From contig JAFEBP010000009.1 in NCBI GenBank assembly GCA_018242605.1, positions 186,001 through 250,000 of the forward strand: a DNA stretch of 64,000 nucleotides, given 5' to 3'. The stretch is from Planctomycetota bacterium (GTDB taxonomy: Bacteria > Planctomycetota > Phycisphaerae > Phycisphaerales > UBA1924). Numbering within the stretch: the stretch's first letter is position 1; each line of letters starts with the position of its first letter. The position numbers and the translations under genes were made by a program. The notes below the pieces were generated by a model that made no database searches, was not told where the DNA came from, and saw only the letters and a program-made list of their open reading frames with translations. This document shows positions 17,415-26,003 of the stretch, in pieces.

Positions 17415-20400
17415 ACCACGCCAGCGGCCGCAGCCACGCCTCGGCAAGGTCCACGACACGCGAGTCCAGGTCGGCCTGGGGCCACGTGAGGCGGCCGGAG
17501 GCGTTCAGCGTGCCCACGATCGCCGCGGTGATGGCGCCGTGATCCCGCAGCACCGTGCGGATCTTGTTGACGTCGTGCGGGTGCACTTCCAAGAGATAGC
17601 GTGAGGGCGTTTCGGCGAACGCCAGTTCGTGCTTCTCGAGCAGATCGGGTTCAAGGGTGAAACTAAAGCCCAGGGCCGGGAGTTGGCCGCCGCCGGAAAG
17701 GAGCCCCGAAAGAGCTCCCTGCGCGTCCGCCGTGGTCGCGGATTCGCGGCCGGTCGTGGCGATGAGCATCTCGGTGATCGCGACGAGCAGCCCGCCGTCG
17801 GAGCAGTCGTGGGCGGACTGGACAAGTCCGTCCTTGATGCACTGGGCCACGGCGCGGGCGGTCTGCGGGCCGATCTGCAGATGCGTGAGCGGGAAGGTGA
17901 GGTTCTCGCACGCGAATCGCTGGGCGTAGCAACTGCCGCCCATCTCGGTCGTGGTTGTTCCAACCAGCAGCAGCACGTTGCCCGCCTGTTTGGCATCCAT
18001 GGTGATGCAACGGGCGGTGTTGGGAACGATCGCCATGCCGGTGACGAGCAGCGTGGGCGGAATCTCGATCACGATGGGCTCGCCGGTGGTGGGGTCGGTG
18101 TACCGGAGCTGGTTGTTGAGGCTGTCCTTGCCGCTCACGAAGGGGGTGCGGTAGGCCTTGGCGCCGTCGTAGCACGCCTCGGCGGCACGGACGAGCGACG
18201 CGAGATTCTGCGGCTTCTCGCAGCTGGGCCAGCAGAAGTTGTCGAGAATGGCCGTGCGGGTGGGATCCCCGCCGACGCAGACAAGATTGCGGATGCACTC
18301 GTCGATGCCCGCCAACGTCGTGAGGTACGGATCGCCGGGGTACGGAGCCGCGGCGGTGGGCTCGTTCCACACGCTCAGGCCGCAGGCCAGCGCGATGGCG
18401 CGCCCGCTGCCGGCGATGGGCTCGACGACCGCCGCGTCGCCGGGGCCGCGGCCGCCGGGGCCCACGAGCGGCTTGACCACGGTGTTGCCCTGCACCTCGT
18501 GGTCGTACTGACGGATGATCCAGTGCTTGCTGGCGATGCTGGGGTGCGAGAGCATCGCGGTCAGCGCCTCGCCCAGGTGCGGGCTTTTGGCCTTGGCCTG
18601 CGGGGGCGGAGGGGGCGGTGTCCACCGGGCTTCGCGCGTGGGCTGCGGGATGCCCTCGTGCAGGAAGTGCATCGGCAGTCGGCCGACTTCCGTGCCCGAG
18701 TAGCGGAGCACCAGCTCTGCGTTGGGGGTGCCGAAGACGCCCAGATCGGCCATCTCGACGCCCTCTTCCTCGCAGATGCGCCGCAGGGCCGGGAGGTTGT
18801 ACTCGGGCACGGCCAGCACCATGCGCTCCTGGGCTTCGCTGATCCAGACCTCGGTGTACGACAGCCCGCTGTACTTGAGCGGCGCCTTCTCGAGATCAAC
18901 CTGCGCGCCGATGTCCTTGCCCATCTCGCCCACGGCGGAGGAGAAGCCCCCGGCGCCGCAATCGGTGAGCCCGTGATAGAGCGGGCCGCCGGCGATGTCG
19001 CGGGCCCGCAGGATGGCGTCGAGCGTGCGCTTCTCTTCGATCGCGTTGCCGATCTGCACCGCGTGGCCGAACTCGTCGGCGTGCGTGCTCTCGAGCTCCG
19101 CGGAGGAGAACGTCGCGCCGTGAATGCCGTCGCGCCCGGTTCTGCCGCCGATGGCGATGATGCGGTCGCCGGGCTTGACCTCGCCCTTCACGTGCGTGCG
19201 GGGGATGAGCCCGATGCAGCCGCAGAAGACCAGCGGGTTGCCCACGAAGCGGTCGGCGAACATCACCGCGCCGTTCACGGTCGGGATGCCCATTCGGTTG
19301 CCGTAGTCCCGCACGCCGCTGACGACGTCGGTCAGGATGCGGCGGGGGTGCAGCGTGCCGGGCGGCAGGGTCCTCACGTCCGCGGACGCAACCTCGGACC
19401 AGGCCTGCGGGAACGCGACGCAGAACACATCGGTGCTGGCGATGGGCTTGGCGCCCAGCCCGGTGCCGATGACGTCGCGGATGCACCCGCCGATGCCCGT
19501 AGCGCTGCCGCCGTACGGCTCGAGCGCGCTGGGGTGGTTGTGCGTCTCGACCTTGATGCACACGCCCCACTCGTCGTCCAGGGCGATGACGCCGCTGTTG
19601 TCCTTGAAGACCGAGAGCGTCCAGTCGACGCCCTCTTCGATGAGTTCGAATGTCGCCGCGGCCACCGTCCGCTTGAGCAGGTTGTCGATGACGATCGTGC
19701 CGTCGGGCTCGGTCGTGTGGCCCGGCCGGTCGGACCAGTTGATGACATCGTCGCTTTCGGGCTCCTCCGCGACGTCCTGGGGCTCGCGCGGTTCGCGCGT
19801 GACAGACTTGGCGGCCTCGCCGAATCCAAAGTTGAAGGAGTACGGATCGTCCCGTTTGAGGGGCGCGCTGTGGCGGATGGGCTGCGGCGAGGCCGGCGCC
19901 GCGGGGGCCGTAACTTCGACCGCGCTGTAGCGAATGCGGCTCTTGAGCGTCTTGTGCACGCAGTGCTCGGACCACGTCTGTGCGATGGTCTCTAGTTCGA
20001 TATCCCGCGGCTCGCGTCCCAGCAGCCGGTATTCGGCCTGCACGGCCTTCATTTCATCCAGGCTGAGGAAGAGGTGGCCGTCGCGGGAGAGCTTGGTGAG
20101 CTGCTCATCGCTCAGATCGCGGATCGGGATGCTGCGGACGCTCAGCGTGTACTCGTGGCCCTGCGGAAGGTGCGACGGCGTCCAAGGGCCCTTGGTGATC
20201 TGGTGCACCACGGTGTTCGCCAGCGCCCGTTCCGCGAACGTGGCCGCGCTGGATTCGGACACGCCGGTAAAGTCGTACCGGACGCCGGTAGAGACCCGCG
20301 CATCAACGCCCAGCAAGGTGCGGATGCCCTCGCGGACGGACTGCGCGGCGGGGTCCATCACGCCCGGCAGCGGGTGCACCTCCACCGTGCAGACGCTGGG

Positions 20401-20637
20401 CGTCGTGGAAGACACGCCCACGGCGGCCACCTCGACCACCGGATCGGCGAGCAGGCTGCGGGCGATCTGCTGGACCTGGTCCGAGCCCAGCGCCGCCTCG
20501 ATGAGATACACCTTGGCGCAAGCGATGGAAGAAGCGCTCAGGCCCGCGGCCGAAGCGCGACGCTGCACCGAGGCGGCGCGCGGATCAACGGAGCCGGGCT
20601 TGACGCGGACTTCGACGCGGTGGAGAGCGGTGGACAT
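17413..20637 (-). CDS. purL: Phosphoribosylformylglycinamidine synthase, PurL with fused PurS-like modules
   Basis: ATP-dependent conversion of FGAR to FGAM in purine synthesis. Residues 1-150 hold two PurS-like segments (VEVRVKPGSVDPRAASVQRR and CTVEVHPLPGVMDPAAQSVR), normally a separate small subunit. The PurL core follows, with SEHCVHKTLKSRIRY, the catalytic ETHNHPSA, GGRTGRDGIHGA, DCGAGGFSSAVGEMG and, in the second half, GKDSLNNQ and DCSDGGLLVAI. There is no C-terminal glutaminase domain, so a separate PurQ is expected elsewhere. 1074 residues lies between small PurL (about 740) and large PurL (about 1300), consistent with this partial fusion. Starts ATG at 20637; 43 bases beyond the next gene upstream. 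Confidence 0.94.
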   Translation of the reverse strand: MSTALHRVEVRVKPGSVDPRAASVQRRASAAGLSASSIACAKVYLIEAALGSDQVQQIARSLLADPVVEVAAVGVSSTTPSVCTVEVHPLPGVMDPAAQSVREGIRTLLGVDARVSTGVRYDFTGVSESSAATFAERALANTVVHQITKGPWTPSHLPQGHEYTLSVRSIPIRDLSDEQLTKLSRDGHLFLSLDEMKAVQAEYRLLGREPRDIELETIAQTWSEHCVHKTLKSRIRYSAVEVTAPAAPASPQPIRHSAPLKRDDPYSFNFGFGEAAKSVTREPREPQDVAEEPESDDVINWSDRPGHTTEPDGTIVIDNLLKRTVAAATFELIEEGVDWTLSVFKDNSGVIALDDEWGVCIKVETHNHPSALEPYGGSATGIGGCIRDVIGTGLGAKPIASTDVFCVAFPQAWSEVASADVRTLPPGTLHPRRILTDVVSGVRDYGNRMGIPTVNGAVMFADRFVGNPLVFCGCIGLIPRTHVKGEVKPGDRIIAIGGRTGRDGIHGATFSSAELESTHADEFGHAVQIGNAIEEKRTLDAILRARDIAGGPLYHGLTDCGAGGFSSAVGEMGKDIGAQVDLEKAPLKYSGLSYTEVWISEAQERMVLAVPEYNLPALRRICEEEGVEMADLGVFGTPNAELVLRYSGTEVGRLPMHFLHEGIPQPTREARWTPPPPPPQAKAKSPHLGEALTAMLSHPSIASKHWIIRQYDHEVQGNTVVKPLVGPGGRGPGDAAVVEPIAGSGRAIALACGLSVWNEPTAAAPYPGDPYLTTLAGIDECIRNLVCVGGDPTRTAILDNFCWPSCEKPQNLASLVRAAEACYDGAKAYRTPFVSGKDSLNNQLRYTDPTTGEPIVIEIPPTLLVTGMAIVPNTARCITMDAKQAGNVLLLVGTTTTEMGGSCYAQRFACENLTFPLTHLQIGPQTARAVAQCIKDGLVQSAHDCSDGGLLVAITEMLIATTGRESATTADAQGALSGLLSGGGQLPALGFSFTLEPDLLEKHELAFAETPSRYLLEVHPHDVNKIRTVLRDHGAITAAIVGTLNASGRLTWPQADLDSRVVDLAEAWLRPLAW

Positions 20638-20680
20638 GAGCCCACACTGTAGAAGAAGTTGGGCGGGGGGAGCGGCGGAA

Positions 20681-21415
20681 TTACGCGATTGGGGCGTTTG
20701 CCGCCGCCTCGATATCTCGCACCCCGCGCAGGTCCACGACCAGGTGGCCGGCGTAGGCGCGGGTCACGAGGGCGACCTCGTAGGCCAGGCCGTCCAGCCG
20801 TCCCTGACCCACCGGGACGCGCCCCGCGGCGTTGACATCGCTCAAACGCGCGGACGCGGGCGTCGCGGCGGCCTTGGAGGTCGCCGAGGCCGGGTCGGCC
20901 CCCGCCATGAGGATCGCCGCGGGGTCGATGCCGATGCCCACGTGGGTGGCGGGCTCGCGGAGGGGCCAGCGGTGGTCGGCGATCTCCGCGCCGGTATTCG
21001 AGCAGGCCTCGTTGATCCCCGCGATGACGCCCGGCGCGGGCGTCTCGGACAGGGTCAGGCTGACCACCGCGCGGCCGGCGCTGTTCAGGCGGACGAGTTC
21101 CGCCGCCAGATCGCACGCCGCGGCGACCGCCTGAACGGCCCGATCGACATGGGCGGCGTCCGCAAAGTGTGCCGCGGGAATCCACAGGTCCACGCCGGAG
21201 AGCTGCAGTTCAAGCCGACGGAGCAGCGAAGCCAGATCGCGGCGGGCGGAGCGGTCAAGCTCGCGGGGCCGCACGCCCGGGGCCGCGGCGTCCAACTGCA
21301 CCGCGCGGTACCCCAGCCGCGCCACCCACCCGATCGCCTCGCGCGGACCCTGACCCCAGGGCGCATCGACGCGGGCAGGCAATCCCGCGAGAGACAGGCT
21401 AAGGGGCACGTTCAT
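20681..21415 (-). CDS. Xylose-isomerase/AP-endonuclease-2-like TIM-barrel protein
   Basis: 244 residues with the look of a sugar phosphate isomerase/epimerase-like TIM barrel: an N-terminal beta strand (PLSLSLAGL), GYRAVQLDA, LQLSGVDLWIP, LVRLNSAGRAVVSLTL, THVGIGIDPAAILMAG and AGHLVVDLRG at expected barrel spacings. The usual metal-binding Glu/His set is not obvious, so activity is doubtful. The open frame begins at 21553, but MNVPLSL at 21415 is the first sensible start. Lies just upstream of purL on the same strand (43-bp gap) and could be cotranscribed; divergent from the Hsp90-like gene. Confidence 0.55.
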   Translation of the reverse strand: MNVPLSLSLAGLPARVDAPWGQGPREAIGWVARLGYRAVQLDAAAPGVRPRELDRSARRDLASLLRRLELQLSGVDLWIPAAHFADAAHVDRAVQAVAAACDLAAELVRLNSAGRAVVSLTLSETPAPGVIAGINEACSNTGAEIADHRWPLREPATHVGIGIDPAAILMAGADPASATSKAAATPASARLSDVNAAGRVPVGQGRLDGLAYEVALVTRAYAGHLVVDLRGVRDIEAAANAPIA

Positions 21416-21609
21416 GCGGTAAGGGTAGTGAGCCTGCGACAATGGTCGATCGCGGCGCATCCGCCGACGCCCTTGGAAGTTCGGCCCGGTAAGCCGCGGA
21501 CCCGGTCGCCCCCGTCGGGATCCCTCCGCACTCACGACTCGGCCAAAACACAAACAGGCCGCGATGTCCTCACAGGTCCGGGCCGCCGACCCACGGTACC
21601 TTTGGTCTC

Positions 21610-23427
21610 ATGACCGAGCGATTCAAAGTCGATCTCCGCGGCATCATCGATCTGACCGCGAACCACCTGTACAGCAGCCCGGATGTCTTCGTGCGCGAGG
21701 TCATCCAGAACGCCGTCGACGCCATCGCCGCACGCGCCCGGATCGAGCCCTCGCACCCGGGCCTGGTGCGGTTTGAGCTCACCCGCGACGCCGACGACTC
21801 CCACACCATCTGCATCAGCGACAACGGCATCGGCCTCACCACCGACGAGGTGCACGCATTCCTTTCCACCGTCGGCGGCTCTTCCAAGCGCGAAGATGCC
21901 GCCGACCTCGCGGAGCGTCTCACGGAGGAAGCGCCCACCTTCCTGGGCCGCTTCGGGATCGGCCTGCTCTCCTGCTTCATGGTCACCGAGGAGATCGTCG
22001 TCATCACCCGCTCCGCTCTCGACGCCGCCGCCCCGGCGGTGGAGTGGCGTGGGCGTGCGGACGGGAACTACCAGGTGCGAGAACTGCCCGACAGCCGCAC
22101 TCCCGCCGGCACCAGCGTGTACCTGCGTTCCAAGCCCGAAGCGGCCGAGTACTTCGAGCACGAACGCCTGGTGGAACTGCTCCGCCGCTACGGTGAAATG
22201 CTGGAAACGCCCATTGTCTTCACCACGGGCTCCGAACAGGTGCGCATCAACCAGGAGCGCCCTCCGTGGGAACTGGGCCGGGATGATGACGTGGCCCTCG
22301 CCGACATGTGCCAGCACCTGCTGAGCTTCAGGCCACTGGACATCTTCCCCATCGAGGCCCCCGCCGGCGGAGTCCGCGGATATGCCTTCATCCGACCGGA
22401 CCGTTCGAACCAATGGCCACGATCACACCGGCTGTACATCGGCGGCATGTTCGTGAGCGAACACGTGTACAACCTGATGCCCGAGTGGGCCACGTTCGTG
22501 GGCTGCGTGCTCAACAGCACCGGTCTGCGCCCCACCGCCTCCCGCGAGCAGGTGCACTCCGACGACACCCTCTCGGCCACCAAGGAGCAACTCGGCGAGG
22601 CGGTCCGCAGGCGGCTGGCCCGCCTGCTCCGCGGCGAACCGGAGAAGTTCGCTCTGGTCATGAGCGTGCACGACACCGAGATCCGCGGCCTGGCCGTGAA
22701 AGACTCCGATTTCTTCGATCTCATTATCGACCTGCTCGAGTTCGATACGACCTTGGGCCGCCTGCGCTTCGGAGAGTTCCGGCGCGAGCACGATCAACTG
22801 CTCATCGCCCGCACCGGCGAGCAGTTCCGGCGGCTGAGCGCTGTCGCCGCTTCCGCGGGCGTGCGGGTCTTCAACGGCGGATACACCTACCACGAAGAAC
22901 TCCTCTGCCGCGCCGCCGAACGCCACCCGGAACTGGAGCTGCGCAGTTTCGACTCCGCGGACCTGGTCGAACTTCTGCCCGCGCCCAGTGACCCCGACCG
23001 GTTCGAGCGGCTGCGCACCATCGGCGAGGCCGCCCTGGACTCCCGCGGCTGCCGGCTGCTCGTTCGCGTGTACCGGCCCACGGACGTCTCCGCCTTCTTC
23101 GCGCTCGGTGCCGACGCCGAGTTTCATCGCCAACTGGACCGGACCAAGTCCATGGCCTCGGGGCTGTGGAATGAGGTGCTCGACGCGCTCGCGCCTCGGC
23201 CCGAACACCTCAGCCCCACGTGCCTGTGCCTCAACGCCGACAGCCCCCTCATCGGCCGGCTCGCGTCCCTCGCCGATGATGAGGCCGTGCGCACGGGCGT
23301 GGAAGTGCTGTATGTCCAGGCCCTGATGAACGGCCAGCACCCCATCACCGCCGACGACGTAGCGCTCCTTAACCGCGGGATGGAGCGATTGCTCTCCGGC
23401 TTCGCGCGGCGCGAGGAGCACCCGTGA
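21610..23427 (+). CDS. Hsp90-family (HtpG-like) ATPase
   Basis: GHKL ATPase of the Hsp90 family. The N-terminal nucleotide pocket is intact: REVIQNAVDAI (Glu and Asn of the N box), ISDNGIGL (Asp-Gly-x-Gly) and GRFGIGLLSCFMV (second Gly box). Then come the lid region, and a middle domain with HRLYIGGMFV and LNSTGLRPTASREQ (counterparts of the LYV-R-R-V-F and VDS-x-D-L-P-L-N-x-S-R-E segments of HtpG). The last 200 residues are divergent. 605 residues, close to HtpG (about 625), but the sequence departs strongly from canonical HtpG, so it is a paralogous branch. It ends in a four-base overlap (GTGA) with the next gene, implying a functional pair. Confidence 0.85.
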   Translation: MTERFKVDLRGIIDLTANHLYSSPDVFVREVIQNAVDAIAARARIEPSHPGLVRFELTRDADDSHTICISDNGIGLTTDEVHAFLSTVGGSSKREDAADLAERLTEEAPTFLGRFGIGLLSCFMVTEEIVVITRSALDAAAPAVEWRGRADGNYQVRELPDSRTPAGTSVYLRSKPEAAEYFEHERLVELLRRYGEMLETPIVFTTGSEQVRINQERPPWELGRDDDVALADMCQHLLSFRPLDIFPIEAPAGGVRGYAFIRPDRSNQWPRSHRLYIGGMFVSEHVYNLMPEWATFVGCVLNSTGLRPTASREQVHSDDTLSATKEQLGEAVRRRLARLLRGEPEKFALVMSVHDTEIRGLAVKDSDFFDLIIDLLEFDTTLGRLRFGEFRREHDQLLIARTGEQFRRLSAVAASAGVRVFNGGYTYHEELLCRAAERHPELELRSFDSADLVELLPAPSDPDRFERLRTIGEAALDSRGCRLLVRVYRPTDVSAFFALGADAEFHRQLDRTKSMASGLWNEVLDALAPRPEHLSPTCLCLNADSPLIGRLASLADDEAVRTGVEVLYVQALMNGQHPITADDVALLNRGMERLLSGFARREEHP

Positions 23428-24524
23428 GAGCGCGCCCCGTCGACCCCGCCGTCACCAACCTGCTCGACGAGGCCGGGACCCTTCCGGACTGCGCCGCCCG
23501 CACCGCCCTGTTCGAACGCGCCGCGCTGCTGGCCGAGTCCTTCGACGATCTCGGCACCGCGTGGAACGCCCGTTGCAACATCCTGGGGTCCCTGAGTTCC
23601 ATGCAGGCGCCCCGCTTCGAGAATCTGTTCCTGTGCCTGGCGTGGTGCCTCGCGCAGTCCGACCGCGACCCGGAGCGATTCCACGCGTCCGCCGTGCTGT
23701 GGCAGTACAAGTGGGCCGTCAACGCCGCCGCGCACTACGCACAGGTCCCCCGCTCTGTCCTGGAGCGCCTCACGCTCGACCTGGAAGCACGATTCGTCCG
23801 CGAGGGCTGGGGCCGGCGCGGGGCGCTCCAGAAGCGCGTCGAGGTGTTGATGTCGCTCGGCGATCACGACGCGGCGGGCAAGCTCCTGGACGAGTGGCGA
23901 TCCACCCCGCGCGACCGAGGATCTGACTGCAACGCCTGCGAAGCCGACAGTCTCTCGTCGATCCACTGCACACTCGGACGCGACGAACAGGGCTTCCGCG
24001 AGGCCCGGCCCATCATCCAGGGTCGCCTCTCCTGTTCCACGGTACCGCACAGCACTTTCGGCGACCTGCTCCTGCCCCTTACCCGTGCCGGGAGACGCGC
24101 CCAAGCCAAGGCCCTGTTCGAGCGGGGCCGCCGCCTCGTGGCCGCCATGGAGAACACAGGCACCAAACTCTCCGCGCCTTACCTCGCCTTCGCCGCGTTC
24201 CTGGGCGACGTGCCTCAAACCACCGCGTTCCTGCGCTCGCGATTGCGCGAAGCCGCGGCCCTCCGCTCCGACGCGGACCGGCTGAAATGGTTCGGCCACG
24301 CCGCCGTCGCGATGGACCTGTTCGCCAAGAGCGACACGCAGCACTTCGATCTCCCCCGCGTGCCCGGGCTGGTCGAAGAGCCCGGGCCGGTCGATCGTGC
24401 CAGTCTCGCCGACAGATTCACCAACATCGCACGCCTCCACGCCCAGGCCCTGGACCGGCGCAACGGCAACGCCTCGTGCTCCACATGGCTGACCGGCCTT
24501 CGCGACCAGTGGCTCGCGTTGTGA
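23424..24524 (+). CDS. Helical (TPR-like) partner of the Hsp90-family protein
   Basis: 366 residues, almost wholly alpha-helical, with repeated helix pairs of TPR/SEL1 character (ARTALFERAALLAESFDDL, KRVEVLMSLGDHDAAGKLLDEW, RAGRRAQAKALFERGRRLV). A Cys pair in GSDCNACEAD (about residues 170-176) and further Cys residues could bind metal. No signal peptide or TM segment. GTG start lies inside the upstream stop. I know no named family. The coupling suggests a co-chaperone or client adaptor, by analogy with eukaryotic TPR co-chaperones of Hsp90 (inference). Confidence 0.7.
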   Translation: MRARPVDPAVTNLLDEAGTLPDCAARTALFERAALLAESFDDLGTAWNARCNILGSLSSMQAPRFENLFLCLAWCLAQSDRDPERFHASAVLWQYKWAVNAAAHYAQVPRSVLERLTLDLEARFVREGWGRRGALQKRVEVLMSLGDHDAAGKLLDEWRSTPRDRGSDCNACEADSLSSIHCTLGRDEQGFREARPIIQGRLSCSTVPHSTFGDLLLPLTRAGRRAQAKALFERGRRLVAAMENTGTKLSAPYLAFAAFLGDVPQTTAFLRSRLREAAALRSDADRLKWFGHAAVAMDLFAKSDTQHFDLPRVPGLVEEPGPVDRASLADRFTNIARLHAQALDRRNGNASCSTWLTGLRDQWLAL

Positions 24525-24567
24525 TGCGGTGGGGCGAGCCGCGTTCAGCGGCCCCGCCCCACCCGCA
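24525..24567. terminator. Bidirectional hairpin between convergent genes
   Basis: tgcggtggggcg (24525-24536) pairs with cgccccacccgca (24555-24567) with one bulged base. It fills most of the 60-bp convergent gap between the TPR-like gene and the vWA gene. No T-tract on either side. Confidence 0.45.
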
Positions 24568-24584
24568 AATGACCGGCCCGAGCG

Positions 24585-25805
24585 TCACTTCGCAAACTCG
24601 TACCCCTTCTTCACCGCCTGCGCCTTGAGCGCCGTCAGGATCGCGGCGTCGAGCGTCTGGGGCTTGGCCCCGGCGCGGCTTGCGAGTTCCTTGGTGATGA
24701 ACGCTTCGCGCTGGGCAGAAAGTTCGCCGATCTGCTTCTGGATCTCCTGGCGTTCGGCCGTCTTGCGGGTGATGTAGGCCTCACGCTCGGCCTTGGTCAT
24801 CTTCTTCATGTTGTCGGGGAGTTCATCGTCCTTGACGTTGTCAAGGTCTACCCGCTTGTTCTTCACGGCGTCGACGAGGTCCCACGCATCGTTGTTGTAG
24901 AAGCCCGAGGCCTTGGTCGCGGCGCGCTCCACCGCCACCGCGGGCGCCACGGCCCCGGCGTTGGCGTCTTGCGCCACCTGGCGCGCGGCGTACTGCTCGC
25001 GTTTCTCACCGTACGCGAGGTACGTGGTGTTGATGCGGGAACTCAGGTCAGAGAGTTGCTTGTCGAACGGCGTATCGACGTGCGGAGCCGCGGCGTTCAT
25101 ATCAATGAACGAGTAGGCCCCTTCTCCCAGCAGCGCGCCGTCCTTCCAACCCGTGGAGATTCCGGTCTGTTCATCACCGCAGTGGATGGTGTTCACGGTG
25201 ATGCCCTTCCTGACCGCCGCGGGGATGGAGGTGTGGTAGTCGACCGTGCCCTGCGTGAACGGCTCGTTGCCGGCGATGAGGATGAACTTGAGGTCTTGGG
25301 CGGCGCTGCTCCATTGCAAGCCGTTGACGGCGGACTGGATCACCTGGCCGCAGAACTCATCCCCGCCGTTGGTGTTGAGCGCAAAGAGCTGGGCTGAGAC
25401 CTCATCCAGATCGTCGGTGAGCGGAAGAATCTGGCGGATGAATCCCTCCCCGGCGGAAAGGCCAGATTTTCCGTATTCGTACAGAGCCACCTGCAACTGC
25501 GGGCGAACGCCCTTGTGCTTGGCGGTGGCGAGGTTGTTGACGATGTTCCAGAGTTGGCTCTTGGCCTGGGAGATGAGCCCGTCCATGCTGCTACTGGTAT
25601 CCAGCAGGATGGCGATCTGGATGCGCGGGGCCGCGAGCTGCTGGGGCTTCTTGGCCGGTTCAGCGGCCGCGGTTTGGGCGGGTGCGGCGGGCGTTTGCGG
25701 CGCGAGCGCTGGGGGCGTGGTCTGCGGTTGGGGAGAGAGTTTGGCCCCCAGCGAAGCGACCGACCCGGCGAGAGCAAAGAGCACGAACGCGGCGCGAATG
25801 GACAT
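24585..25805 (-). CDS. Secreted von Willebrand factor A-domain protein
   Basis: A signal peptide (MSIRAAFVLFALAGSVASLGA) and a Pro/Ala-rich spacer precede a vWA domain whose MIDAS entry is ILLDTSSSMDGLI (about residues 62-74). The partner Thr lies in LPLTDD, followed by ALNTNGGDEF and FILIAGNEPFTQG. The last 120 residues form a charged helical region (KMTKAEREAYITRKTAERQ). The family is metal-dependent ligand binding; the partner is unknown. The open frame starts at 25907, but ATG 25805 gives the signal peptide. The 198 bp upstream, up to the next gene at 26004, shows no feature I can name. Confidence 0.8.
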   Translation of the reverse strand: MSIRAAFVLFALAGSVASLGAKLSPQPQTTPPALAPQTPAAPAQTAAAEPAKKPQQLAAPRIQIAILLDTSSSMDGLISQAKSQLWNIVNNLATAKHKGVRPQLQVALYEYGKSGLSAGEGFIRQILPLTDDLDEVSAQLFALNTNGGDEFCGQVIQSAVNGLQWSSAAQDLKFILIAGNEPFTQGTVDYHTSIPAAVRKGITVNTIHCGDEQTGISTGWKDGALLGEGAYSFIDMNAAAPHVDTPFDKQLSDLSSRINTTYLAYGEKREQYAARQVAQDANAGAVAPAVAVERAATKASGFYNNDAWDLVDAVKNKRVDLDNVKDDELPDNMKKMTKAEREAYITRKTAERQEIQKQIGELSAQREAFITKELASRAGAKPQTLDAAILTALKAQAVKKGYEFAK

Positions 25806-26003
25806 GACTGGACTCCCAAGCAACCGAACCCGCACAGAACGCCCGGGAAACGCGCCCGATCGCCGTGCCAGTAGTACAGACGCCGGCGGAGGCGTCGGGT
25901 TGGTCACTGGGAAGTAACAGCGCGGGGAGTCGCCCGCTCGATCAGCAAAGTTCCCTCGTCGGCCCTGGCGATTGAAGAGACGGAGCGGTCTCTCCGGCTC
26001 GCT

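Noticed and set aside
17629..19995. 788-codon antisense frame over purL
   Set aside because: Same composition artefact; purL is clearly conserved on the minus strand.
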